From: CAZXNF01 sp050741255
GTDB lineage: Bacteria > Pseudomonadota > Gammaproteobacteria > Burkholderiales > SG8-41
Direction: 5' to 3'
DNA: 51,065 bases
NCBI GenBank assembly: GCA_050741255.1
Contig: JBOIEQ010000010.1
Span: forward strand, 1-51,065
In this document: positions 8,361 through 15,998 of the stretch, in pieces
How the letters are laid out: each line of letters opens with the position of its first letter
Numbering within the stretch: the first letter of the stretch is position 1
Made by a program: the position numbers and the translations under genes
Notes under the pieces: model-generated
Seen by the model: only the letters and a program-made list of their open reading frames with translations
The model's database searches: none
What the model was told of the DNA's origin: nothing

Positions 8361-9053
8361 ATGGCGAAAGCAGTCAGCGCGGAAGAAATCGACCTGCGAA
8401 AGCGCGCACGGCGCCGCCTCGTCGGGGCCATCGCCCTCGTCCTGCTCGCGGTCATCTTCCTGCCGATGGTGCTCGACAAGGAGCCCAAGCCGGTAACCCA
8501 GGACGTGGTCATCCAGATCCCGTCCCAGAACCAGGGCCAGTTCGTCTCCAAGATTGTTCCGGTGGCGCCGGAGACCAAGGCGCCCGTGCGCGCCGAGCCG
8601 CAGCCCGCGGACAAGGACCTGGCCAAGTCGGAGGCCGGCATACTCTCGCCCAAGTCGCCCGCAACGACCGCGGCGGCGCCCAAGGCCGCGGAAACCCCGC
8701 CGCCGGCCGCCAAGCCCGCCCCGGCGGAACCCGCGAAGCCCAAGGCGGAAACCAAGCCGCCTGCCAAAGCAGCCGCGCCGGCCAAGGCGGAAGTTAAACC
8801 CGCCCCTCCCGCAGCGGCGCCGGCCGGCCAGTTCGTGGTGCAGGTCGCCGCGCTGTCCGACACGGCCAAGGCCCAGGTCATGAAAGAGCAGATCGCCGCC
8901 GCCGGCTACGCGGCCTACACCGAAAGTGTGCCGACTGCCTCCGGCCCGGTCATGCGGGTGCGGGCGGGGCCGTTCGCGACCCGCGCCGCGGCCGAAGCCG
9001 CCCGCGACAAGCTGAAGGCCGCCGGCATGGCCGGCAACGTCACCACCAAATGA
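8361..9053 (+). CDS. dedD: SPOR-domain cell-division protein (DedD-like)
   Basis: The 230-residue protein has a short basic cytoplasmic N-terminus, one membrane segment (about residues 20-37), a Lys/Ala/Pro-rich periplasmic linker of about 100 residues, and a C-terminal SPOR domain starting at GQFVVQVAALSD. SPOR domains bind denuded septal glycan, so the protein probably acts at the division site. The place between folC and cvpA is where dedD lies in many proteobacteria, which supports the symbol; SPOR proteins are hard to tell apart by sequence alone. Confidence 0.85.
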   Translation: MAKAVSAEEIDLRKRARRRLVGAIALVLLAVIFLPMVLDKEPKPVTQDVVIQIPSQNQGQFVSKIVPVAPETKAPVRAEPQPADKDLAKSEAGILSPKSPATTAAAPKAAETPPPAAKPAPAEPAKPKAETKPPAKAAAPAKAEVKPAPPAAAPAGQFVVQVAALSDTAKAQVMKEQIAAAGYAAYTESVPTASGPVMRVRAGPFATRAAAEAARDKLKAAGMAGNVTTK

Positions 9054-9069
9054 ATCCTCCGCCGCGTGA

Positions 9070-9561
9070 ATGACGGCCTTCGATTACGGCGTTCTGCTCG
9101 TGATGGCGCTGTCCATTGCCTTGAGCGTCTGGCGCGGTTTCCTGCGCGAGCTGCTGTCGCTGGTGGTCTGGGTGACGGCCTTCATCGGTGCGCCGCTGCT
9201 GGCAGCCGAGGTGGCCCAGCACTTGCCGATGGGCGGTGCCGACCCCACGTTACGTTTGCTGGCGGCGATGTTGCTGCTGTTTCTGGCCTTTCTCATCGTC
9301 GGCGGCATCATTGCCATGCTGCTCGCCATGCTGATCAAGAAAGCCGGCCTTGACGTCATCGACCGCCTGCTGGGGGCCGTCTTCGGCGCCGCGCGCGGGC
9401 TTATCATCGTGCTTACCGTGGTGCTGATCGGGGGGTTGACCGTGTTCCCGCGCGAACCGTTCTGGAAGCACGCCATGCTGGCGCCGCCCTTCGAGTCCGC
9501 GGCGCTGGTGGTGGCCGGCTATCTGCCGGCCGAATTGCGCGAACGCATCAAGTATCGATAG
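9070..9561 (+). CDS. cvpA: CvpA family inner-membrane protein
   Basis: A 163-residue hydrophobic protein with about four membrane segments. The family's N-terminal features are visible: DYGVLLVMALSIALSVWRGF, then RELLSLVVW. CvpA is linked to colicin V production and envelope homeostasis in Enterobacteria; its exact function is unresolved. It is 16 nt after dedD and 12 nt before purF, the usual cvpA-purF pair, so all three are probably cotranscribed. Confidence 0.93.
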   Translation: MTAFDYGVLLVMALSIALSVWRGFLRELLSLVVWVTAFIGAPLLAAEVAQHLPMGGADPTLRLLAAMLLLFLAFLIVGGIIAMLLAMLIKKAGLDVIDRLLGAVFGAARGLIIVLTVVLIGGLTVFPREPFWKHAMLAPPFESAALVVAGYLPAELRERIKYR

Positions 9562-9573
9562 GCGGACCGGACC

Positions 9574-11094
9574 ATGTGCGGCATCCTCGGCGTCGTCGCC
9601 ACCAGTCCCGTCAACCAGATCCTCTACGACGGTCTGCTGGTCCTGCAGCACCGCGGGCAGGACGCCGCGGGCATCGTCACCGCGCAGGGCCCTGCGTTCC
9701 ACATGCACAAGGGCGGCGGCATGGTGCGCGACGTGTTCCGCACCCGCAACATGCGCGAGCTGCCGGGCTTTACCGGCATCGCGCACTGCCGCTACCCGAC
9801 CGCGGGTTCCGCGTCGTCGGCGGCCGAGGCGCAGCCCTTCTACGTGAATTCACCGTTCGGCCTGGTGCTGGGACACAACGGCAACCTCACGAACACGGAT
9901 GAACTGAAGCGCGACCTGTTCCGCCAGGACCTGCGCCACGTCAACACCAACTCGGATTCGGAAGTGCTGCTGAACGTGCTCGCGCACGAACTGCAGGAAG
10001 CGGCCACCAACTACAAGCTCGACCCGGCGACCATCTTCAAGGCGGTGTCCGGCGTGCACCGGCGCTGCCGCGGCGCCTACGCGATCGTGGCGATGATCGC
10101 GGGCTACGGCCTGCTCGCGTTCCGTGATCCGTACGGCATCCGGCCGCTGGTGTTCGGGGTCATGGACACGGAGCGCGGGCCCGAGTACCTGGTGGCCTCC
10201 GAAAGTGTGGCGCTCGATTCGCTGGGCTACCGGGTGGTGCGCGACGTCGCCCCGGGCGAGGCGATCTTCATCGACGACGAAGGCAATTTCTTCAGCCAGC
10301 AGTGCGCGCAGAACCCGACGCTCAATCCCTGCCTGTTCGAGTACGTGTACCTGGCGCGGCCCGATTCGGTGATCGACGGCATCTCGGTGTACGAGGCGCG
10401 GCTGCGCATGGGCGAGAGCCTTGCCGAGAAGATCAAGCGCGAATACCGTCACCTCGACATCGACGTGGTGATCCCGATCCCCGATTCCAGCCGCCCGTCG
10501 GCGATGCAGCTCGCGAACCGGCTGAACATCGGCTACCGCGAGGGTTTCATCAAGAACCGCTACATCGGCCGCACCTTCATCATGCCGGGGCAGGGCACGC
10601 GCCGGAAGTCGGTGCGGCAGAAGCTGAACGCGATCGGCATGGAGTTCAAGGGCAAGAACGTGCTGCTGGTCGATGACTCGGTCGTGCGCGGCAACACCTC
10701 CCGCGAGATCGTGCAGATGGCACGCGAATCCGGCGCGCGGCGCGTGTTCTTCGCCTCCGCCGCCCCTCCGGTGCGCTACCCCAACGTCTACGGCATCGAC
10801 ATGCCGACGCGCGACGAGCTGATCGCCACCGGTCGCACGGACGCCGAGATCGCGCGCGAGATCGGCGCGGACGAACTGATCTACCAGGACCTGGCCGCGC
10901 TGACGGCCGACGTGAGCAGCGTCAACCCGGCGGTGACCAGTTTCGAGGACTCCTGCTTCAGCGGGCGCTACATCACCGGCGACATCACGACCGAGTACCT
11001 CGAAGGCGTGGAGGCCAGCCGCCGCAACGCCGCAGCCGCCGACGAGCACGAGGCGGCCACCCAGCTCGACCTCAATCTGGAGATTGTCGACTAG
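9574..11094 (+). CDS. purF: Amidophosphoribosyltransferase
   Basis: PurF carries out the first committed step of purine synthesis, making phosphoribosylamine from PRPP and glutamine. The 506-residue protein begins MCGILGVV, so Cys2 is the N-terminal nucleophile of the glutaminase domain; the motif LQHRGQDAAG follows. The PRPP-binding motif VLLVDDSVVRGNTS lies near residues 363-376. The TAG stop (11092-11094) lies inside the CTAG at the outer boundary of an inverted-repeat element, so that insertion either supplied or exactly preserved the stop codon. Confidence 0.98.
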   Translation: MCGILGVVATSPVNQILYDGLLVLQHRGQDAAGIVTAQGPAFHMHKGGGMVRDVFRTRNMRELPGFTGIAHCRYPTAGSASSAAEAQPFYVNSPFGLVLGHNGNLTNTDELKRDLFRQDLRHVNTNSDSEVLLNVLAHELQEAATNYKLDPATIFKAVSGVHRRCRGAYAIVAMIAGYGLLAFRDPYGIRPLVFGVMDTERGPEYLVASESVALDSLGYRVVRDVAPGEAIFIDDEGNFFSQQCAQNPTLNPCLFEYVYLARPDSVIDGISVYEARLRMGESLAEKIKREYRHLDIDVVIPIPDSSRPSAMQLANRLNIGYREGFIKNRYIGRTFIMPGQGTRRKSVRQKLNAIGMEFKGKNVLLVDDSVVRGNTSREIVQMARESGARRVFFASAAPPVRYPNVYGIDMPTRDELIATGRTDAEIAREIGADELIYQDLAALTADVSSVNPAVTSFEDSCFSGRYITGDITTEYLEGVEASRRNAAAADEHEAATQLDLNLEIVD

Positions 11095-11361
11095 AGCCTG
11101 TTATGGACCTAAACGTATGCGGCGAACGCGGGAGTCGGGTTTCAGTGCTAGGAGCCGATCGCGCCGCAGTGCCAGCCACTGTAAGCGTGAGGCGACAACG
11201 CAATGGACCCCGAATCCCGCGTTCCCTCCGGGTTGAGCCAGAAGGGCCCGTCTGCGTCGTTGCTCGTCGTTGCGTAGAGGGGCTACTCGGCCTCCTCGCG
11301 CCTAGCAGCCGAGCCCTTCTGGCTCAACGCCGCGCACGTTTAGGTCCATAACAGGCTCTAG
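11091..11361. mobile_element. MITE-like element with 26-bp perfect terminal inverted repeats
   Basis: The ends 11091-11116 and 11336-11361 are exact reverse complements over 26 bp, starting with CTAG then AGCCTGTTATGGACC. If CTAG is the target duplication, the terminal repeats proper are 22 bp. Inside there is a second perfect inverted repeat of 16 bp (11232-11247 with 11313-11328, arm GTTGAGCCAGAAGGGC) and a third, imperfect pair near 11122-11140 and 11208-11226. The element is 271 bp and holds no credible gene; an 82-codon open frame covers most of it but resembles nothing. Nested inverted repeats without a transposase suggest a non-autonomous element moved by a transposase elsewhere. Its right end lies 4 bp before the -35 box of metZ. 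Confidence 0.85.
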
Positions 11362-11364
11362 GTT

Positions 11365-11394
11365 TTGACAAGCCCGGGCCGGAGCCGGTAATCT
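11365..11394 (+). promoter_or_regulatory. Sigma-70 promoter of metZ
   Basis: A perfect -35 TTGACA (11365-11370), an 18-nt spacer and a -10 TAATCT (11389-11394). Transcription would begin near 11401, exactly at the 5' strand of the riboswitch P1 helix. Confidence 0.8.
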
Positions 11395-11400
11395 CCGTTT

Positions 11401-11487
11401 GCGCCGATTTGAGGATCAGCTTGCGGGCGCCACGGAACCTTGGTTTTTTCACGGTTCCGCGACAAAAAAATGCGGCTAAAGCGAGGG
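11401..11487 (+). ncRNA. SAM-II (SAM-alpha type) riboswitch upstream of metZ
   Basis: Conserved SAM-II blocks occur in order: P1 5' strand GCGCC (11401-11405), GATTTGA, CTTGC, P1 3' strand GGCGC (11426-11430), CACG, an A-rich joint, and GGCTAAAG (11474-11481). A 7-bp hairpin (CGGAACC 11433-11439 with GGTTCCG 11453-11459) is inserted in the joining region. SAM-II RNAs bind S-adenosylmethionine in a pseudoknot and repress methionine genes in alphaproteobacteria and some relatives; metZ is a fitting target. The match was made from remembered consensus, not from a covariance search. Confidence 0.8.
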
Positions 11488-11528
11488 AAACCCGGTTTAG
11501 CCACAAGCTGACCGGGTTTTTCTTTTTC
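11488..11528 (+). terminator. Riboswitch-controlled intrinsic terminator
   Basis: The stem AAACCCGGT / ACCGGGTTT (11488-11496 with 11511-11519) is followed by TTTTCTTTTT, ending 10 nt before the metZ ATG. The loop can pair instead with two parts of the aptamer: TTTAGCC (11496-11502) with GGCTAAA (11474-11480), and CAAGCTGA (11504-11511) with TCAGCTTG (11416-11423). These helices are nested and would block the terminator when the aptamer is unfolded. Confidence 0.8.
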
Positions 11529-11538
11529 CGGACGTCAT

Positions 11539-12717
11539 ATGAGCGACAAACCACTGCAGCTGGACACCCTGGCGGTGCGCGGCGGGATCGAGCGCAGCCA
11601 GTTCGGCGAGCACTCCGAGGCGCTGTTCCTGACCTCGAGCTTCGTGTTCAAGAGCGCCGCGCAGGCGGCCGAGCGCTTCGCCGAGCGCGAGAAGGGCCCG
11701 ATCTACTCGCGCTTCACCAATCCCACGCTGAAAATGTTCGAGGACCGCCTGGCGCTCATGGAGGGTGCCGAGCGTTGCGTCGGCACGGCTTCCGGCATGT
11801 CGGCCATCCTCGCCATGGCGATGGCGCTGCTGAAGGCGGGCGATCACGTGATTGTGTCGCACAGTGTGTTCGGGTCCACGGTGCAGCTCTTCGGCACCAT
11901 CCTGAAGAAATTCGGGATTGAGACGAGTTTCGTCTCCGCAACCGACGTGTCCGCCTGGGAACAGGCGGTGACGCCGAAGACACGGCTCCTGTTCGTGGAG
12001 ACGCCGTCCAATCCGCTGACCGAGGTCTCGGACATCGCGGCATTGGCGGCGGTCGCGCGCAAGGCGGGCGCGGTGCTCGCCGTGGACAACTGCTTCTGCA
12101 CGCCCGCGCTGCAGAAGCCGCTGGAGCTGGGTGCCGACCTCATCATCCATTCGGCGACCAAGTACCTGGACGGGCAGGGGCGCGTGCTGGGCGGCGCCGT
12201 GCTGGGCCGTGAGGAATTGATCGCGCCGGTGTTCGGTTTCCTGCGGACCGCGGGACCGACCATGAGCGCGTTCAACGCCTGGGTGTTCCTGAAAGGGCTG
12301 GAGACGCTGCGCATTCGCATGGAGGCGCATTCGGCCGCGGCGCTTGCCCTCGCGCAATGGCTGGAGCGGCAGCCGAAGGTCGCGCGCGTGTATTACCCGG
12401 GGCTCGCCTCGCATCCGCAGCACGCGCTGGCGATGCGGCAGCAGAGGACCGGCGGCGGCATCGTGTCCTTCGACGTCAAGGGTGGCAAGGGCGCGGCCTG
12501 GACCGTGGTGGACAGCACGCGCCTGCTGTCGATCACGGCCAACCTGGGCGACACCAAGAGCACGATCACCCATCCCGCGACCACGACCCATGGCCGCATC
12601 ACGCCGGAGGCGCGCGCGGCCGCCGGCATCGGCGACGGACTGCTGCGGGTGGCGGTCGGGCTGGAAGCGGTGGACGATATCCGGGACGATCTGGCGCGGG
12701 GCCTGGCCCAAGCCTAG
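11539..12717 (+). CDS. metZ: O-succinylhomoserine sulfhydrylase
   Basis: MetZ makes homocysteine directly from O-succinylhomoserine and sulfide, using PLP. The 392-residue protein is of the Cys/Met metabolism PLP class: YSRFTNPT binds the cofactor phosphate, and the PLP lysine is Lys208 in SATKYLDGQGR. The DGQGR(V)LGG variant after the lysine is typical of MetZ rather than of cystathionine gamma-synthase, though such paralogues are hard to separate. The gene has its own promoter, SAM riboswitch and terminator, so it should be switched off when SAM is plentiful. Only GGA lies before the start as a weak ribosome site. Confidence 0.95.
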   Translation: MSDKPLQLDTLAVRGGIERSQFGEHSEALFLTSSFVFKSAAQAAERFAEREKGPIYSRFTNPTLKMFEDRLALMEGAERCVGTASGMSAILAMAMALLKAGDHVIVSHSVFGSTVQLFGTILKKFGIETSFVSATDVSAWEQAVTPKTRLLFVETPSNPLTEVSDIAALAAVARKAGAVLAVDNCFCTPALQKPLELGADLIIHSATKYLDGQGRVLGGAVLGREELIAPVFGFLRTAGPTMSAFNAWVFLKGLETLRIRMEAHSAAALALAQWLERQPKVARVYYPGLASHPQHALAMRQQRTGGGIVSFDVKGGKGAAWTVVDSTRLLSITANLGDTKSTITHPATTTHGRITPEARAAAGIGDGLLRVAVGLEAVDDIRDDLARGLAQA

Positions 12718-12754
12718 GCCTGGCCGCCGGGGCCGTGCGTCCCGGCGTCAGGCC
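12717..12754. terminator. Bidirectional hairpin between convergent metZ and radical SAM gene
   Basis: GGCCTG (12717-12722) and CGCCGGG (12725-12731) pair with CCCGGCG (12741-12747) and CAGGCC (12749-12754), with a small internal bulge. It overlaps both stop codons. No T-run follows on either strand, so rho-independent action is uncertain. Confidence 0.5.
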
Positions 12755-14535
12755 GCCGCACTGCCTTCGAGCGCAGCGGCCCGCCGCGCCGCGCGGCGGC
12801 GGTGCTTTTCCGCCTCCGACTTCGCGGCGTCCGTGGCCTTGAACATTTCGAGGTTGTCCAGGTCGCCGGCCTGCGCGGACGTCGTGGCCACATCCGTGTA
12901 CGGTTGCGTGTCGCGCTCGACGCGCCGCAGGATGCGCCAGTACTCCCAGTACATGCCGGCAAAGCGCGCATGCTTGGAAATGATTTCCCAGGCATACCGC
13001 GGGTAAAAGGAAAACACACTTTCGCGCGGCAGGCCGGAGCGGCGGTCACGGCGCCGCTTGCGCCGGAACAGCCCGCCCTCCAGCGGGTGCATGCCCTCGA
13101 GTTTCGGCACCGCATGGAACGCCAGCAGCTTCATCATCATGTTGCGCGGGCTGTAGCCCCACACCCTGCAGCGTTGCAGTACGCGTTCCACATGGTCCGG
13201 CGAGTAATACAGATCCCAGGCGCGTTGGTAGATCCCGAGCAGTTCCGCATCCGTCATCACGGCATGCCGTGTGGTCACATGCGTGAGGTCGTAGTGGTTC
13301 GGGTCGGCATCCATGGCGACGCCGGCCAGATGCAGCTTCTTGTGGTCCGCCGAGCCCGGCAACGGCGTCAGGATGAAGAACTCCAGCAGGTCGATCGGCA
13401 ACTCCTGCTGGATGATGCGGATGTCGCGTTCGATCGAGGCCGGCGTATCGCCGGGGAAGCCGAGGATGTAGCCGGCGTAGGTCAGGGTGCCGACACTGTG
13501 CCAGGCCTGCAGCATCTCGCGGTACTGGGTGATGTGGTTCTGGCCCTTGCTGGCGTCTTTCAGGGATTCAGGATTGATGTTTTCCAGCCCGATGAACACG
13601 CGGTTGACGCCCGCGCGCCCTGCCTTCTCGATGAAACCGCGGATCTTGTGCGCCATGGTGTCGACCTGGGCCACGATGTGGATTCTCAGGCCTTCTTCCT
13701 CGCGCATTTTGATGAGGCGGTCGAACATCGGCTCCCAGCTCTGGTTGCGCGCGAGGTTGTCGTCGGTAATGAAGAAGTTGTGCACGCCCTGGGCGAGATT
13801 CGCGCGCACGAGCTGTTCGACGTCATCGGCGCTGCGCGACCGCGACTTGCGGCCCTGGACGTTGATGATGGTGCAGAAGCTGCACGCGAAAGGACAGCCG
13901 CGCCCCGCGTCGAAGCTGGTACGGGCGCCGCTGGTTCGCCGTACCACCCCGGCCGGCAGGTATGGCGTTGGCGTGCCTTCGAGAGACGGGAGGTCACTCA
14001 TGAAGTTGTACAATGGTTTCAGTTCACCACGCGAGGCCGCCTGCAGCAGGTCTGCGAGCCGGCCCTCCGCTTCGCCGGCGAACAGCGTGATGCCGAGATC
14101 CATCGCCGCCTGCAGTTCCGCGGGCACGGTGGGCAACATGGCGAGGCAGCCGCTGACGTGAAAGCCGCCGATGGCGACGCTGATGCCGGCGGCCCGCAAT
14201 GGACGCGCGATGTCGACGGCGCGCGGATACTGGTTGGTCTGCACGCCGACCAGGCAGACGAGGCCGCGTCCGTCCGCGGCGTGGATCTGCCGGATGATGG
14301 CCTCCGGGCGGATCCGGATATTGGTTTCGTCCCAGACGGTGATCTGGATATCGACGTCGTCGCCGAGCACGCGCCGTTCGGCGCAATCCAGCGCCAGGCC
14401 GTTCAGTGCGGCCAGCGTGTTGGCGGGTATGGACGAACGCGCCCACTGGATGACGTAGCCGTCATCGTCGTAATGCGAGGGTTTGATCAGGAACAGGGGA
14501 AACGGCTTGCGGGCAGGCTCGAGTGCGGACGACAT
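12748..14535 (-). CDS. B12-binding-domain radical SAM protein, substrate unknown
   Basis: The 595-residue protein has an N-terminal cobalamin-binding-like Rossmann region (about residues 60-165, with GLVCLVGVQT and VAIGGFHVSG), then a radical SAM core with the CxxxCxxC cluster at Cys214, Cys218 and Cys221 (GRGCPFACSFC). Later motifs include VFIGLENINPE and GYILGFPGDTP, usual for the B12-type radical SAM group. The C-terminus is basic and Ala-rich. The frame stays open upstream to 14835, but homology begins at the ATG at 14535 (MSSALEPARKPF). Members of this group methylate or rearrange carbon centres in tetrapyrroles, hopanoids, lipids or peptides; nothing here shows which. It follows lpxH on the same strand after 140 nt. 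Confidence 0.85.
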   Translation of the reverse strand: MSSALEPARKPFPLFLIKPSHYDDDGYVIQWARSSIPANTLAALNGLALDCAERRVLGDDVDIQITVWDETNIRIRPEAIIRQIHAADGRGLVCLVGVQTNQYPRAVDIARPLRAAGISVAIGGFHVSGCLAMLPTVPAELQAAMDLGITLFAGEAEGRLADLLQAASRGELKPLYNFMSDLPSLEGTPTPYLPAGVVRRTSGARTSFDAGRGCPFACSFCTIINVQGRKSRSRSADDVEQLVRANLAQGVHNFFITDDNLARNQSWEPMFDRLIKMREEEGLRIHIVAQVDTMAHKIRGFIEKAGRAGVNRVFIGLENINPESLKDASKGQNHITQYREMLQAWHSVGTLTYAGYILGFPGDTPASIERDIRIIQQELPIDLLEFFILTPLPGSADHKKLHLAGVAMDADPNHYDLTHVTTRHAVMTDAELLGIYQRAWDLYYSPDHVERVLQRCRVWGYSPRNMMMKLLAFHAVPKLEGMHPLEGGLFRRKRRRDRRSGLPRESVFSFYPRYAWEIISKHARFAGMYWEYWRILRRVERDTQPYTDVATTSAQAGDLDNLEMFKATDAAKSEAEKHRRRAARRAAALEGSAAA

Positions 14536-14675
14536 GACGGGATTGCCTGGGGAGGTTGGGGCGGCAATCCGTTCCGCTGCCAGAGCCGCAGTGTACGGCA
14601 TCGGACGGACGGTGAATATGACAACTTGGCGGGCGTTTTTACCGGATTCCGCGCGGCATGGCTCCTCAATGCTGG

Positions 14676-15395
14676 CTAGGGTAGGGCCACCGCCTTGCAA
14701 CCTGCGGCATCGCATCGCAGATAACTCCCGGACCGATACCAGTCCGCGAGCACCCAGCGTTCGCACGATTGCCCGGCAAGCTGGTGTTCGTGGCGCGCAG
14801 GCCGGTGGGTATGGCCGTGGATCAACCGCGTGCAACTCCGTGCACGAAACGCAGCCTCCACGGCGCCCGCATTAACGTCCATGATTTCCGGGGCGAGCGT
14901 CTGCTTGGCGCGCTCGCTCTTCGCGCGCAGGCGGCGGCCGATCGCCACGCGCACGGCGCGGGGCAGGGCGAGGCTCAGCGCCAGCACCCACGGCTGCCGG
15001 TAGCGCGCCCGGGCGCGCTGGTATTGGAGGTCGTCGGTGCACAGCGTGTCACCGTGCATGAGCAGGGTCGGCGTGCCGTAGAGGTCGATCACGGAAGGAT
15101 CGGGCAGCAGACGCGCTCCGGATTCGCGCGCGAAGCGCGCGCCGAGCGTGAAGTCCCGGTTGCCGTGCATGACGAACACCGGCACGCCGGCGCCGGTCAG
15201 CGCGGACAAGCCGGCGATCACCTGGCGGTTCAGCGGATCGGGATCATCATCGCCGACCCACAGGTCGAACAGGTCACCGAGAATGTAGAGCGCGTCGGCG
15301 ACGCGGGCTTCGCGGGCGAGAAAACCGAGGAACAGCGCGACGAGATCCGGACGGGCACCGGAAAGATGGACGTCGGAGACGAAGAGCGTCGCCAT
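14676..15395 (-). CDS. lpxH: UDP-2,3-diacylglucosamine diphosphatase
   Basis: LpxH hydrolyses UDP-2,3-diacylglucosamine to lipid X in lipid A synthesis, at the inner face of the inner membrane. The 239-residue calcineurin-like phosphoesterase shows the full metal set: DVH (Asp8, His10), GDLFDLWVGDD (Asp41), GNRD (Asn79), HGDT (His114) and HGHTHRP (His193, His195). It is downstream of ppiA-ppiB on the same strand, a frequent betaproteobacterial arrangement. The 110-nt gap to ppiB holds an inverted pair of GAAGGAT arrays. Confidence 0.96.
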   Translation of the reverse strand: MATLFVSDVHLSGARPDLVALFLGFLAREARVADALYILGDLFDLWVGDDDPDPLNRQVIAGLSALTGAGVPVFVMHGNRDFTLGARFARESGARLLPDPSVIDLYGTPTLLMHGDTLCTDDLQYQRARARYRQPWVLALSLALPRAVRVAIGRRLRAKSERAKQTLAPEIMDVNAGAVEAAFRARSCTRLIHGHTHRPARHEHQLAGQSCERWVLADWYRSGSYLRCDAAGCKAVALP

Positions 15396-15412
15396 GGGCG
15401 ACGCCTAGCGGC

Positions 15413-15497
15413 GAAGGATGAAGGATGAAGGATGAAGGAAGTAAGCCCGGGAGCGCGAGGGGGGCCAGACTTCCGCCTTCATCCTTCCGCCTTCATC
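15413..15497. repeat. Inverted pair of four-unit GAAGGAT arrays between ppiB and lpxH
   Basis: The left array (15413-15440) is GAAGGAT three times then GAAGGAA. The right array (15470-15497) is CTTCCGC, CTTCATC, CTTCCGC, CTTCATC. Twenty-nine nt separate them. The four-plus-four inverted design is the same as at the GTGAGGG sites, but the sequence is unrelated. Confidence 0.9.
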
Positions 15498-15505
15498 CTT
15501 GGGTT

Positions 15506-15997
15506 TCAAGCGACTTCGGCCTTTTCGATCACGACGTCTTCCAGCGGCACGTCGGCGTGGAAGCCCTTTTTGCCGGTCTTGACCTTCCTGATCTTCTCCA
15601 CGACGTCTTCGCCTTCGACCACGCGGCCGAACACGCAGTAGCCCCAGCCCTGGCCGTTGGGCGCCGTGTGGTCGAGGAAGTCGTTGTCGTTAAGGTTGAT
15701 GAAGAATTGCGCGGAAGCGGAGTGCGGATCGTTGGTGCGTGCCATCGCCACGCTGTACTTCGCGTTCTTGAGCCCGTTTTTCGCCTCGTTCTCGATCGGC
15801 GCCCGCGTCGGCTTCTGGTCCATGCCGGGCGCGAAGCCGCCGCCCTGGATCATGAAGCCGTCGATCACGCGATGGAACACGGTGTTCGTGTAGTGGCCGC
15901 TTTTGACGTACTCGAGGAAGTTGGCGGCTGTTTTCGGCGCTTTCGCTTCATCGAGTTCGAGGCCGATGACGCCGTGGTTGGTGTGCAGCTTGATCAT
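15506..15997 (-). CDS. ppiB: Cytoplasmic peptidyl-prolyl cis-trans isomerase B
   Basis: A 163-residue cyclophilin with FHRVIDGFMIQGG, the catalytic arginine in that motif, and AQFFINLND. It has no signal peptide and starts at the conserved MIKLHTNHG, so it acts on proline bonds in the cytoplasm. It lies 1 nt after ppiA, and both would be on one transcript running to lpxH. Confidence 0.96.
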   Translation of the reverse strand: MIKLHTNHGVIGLELDEAKAPKTAANFLEYVKSGHYTNTVFHRVIDGFMIQGGGFAPGMDQKPTRAPIENEAKNGLKNAKYSVAMARTNDPHSASAQFFINLNDNDFLDHTAPNGQGWGYCVFGRVVEGEDVVEKIRKVKTGKKGFHADVPLEDVVIEKAEVA

Positions 15998-15998
15998 G

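Noticed and set aside
11103..11351. 82-codon open frame inside the 271-bp inverted-repeat element
   Set aside because: It starts within one terminal repeat and ends in the other, has no family resemblance, and the nested inverted repeats explain the sequence better.
15413..15497. Possible CRISPR array
   Set aside because: Units are 7 bp with no spacers, arrays are 28 bp, and no cas gene is present in the window.
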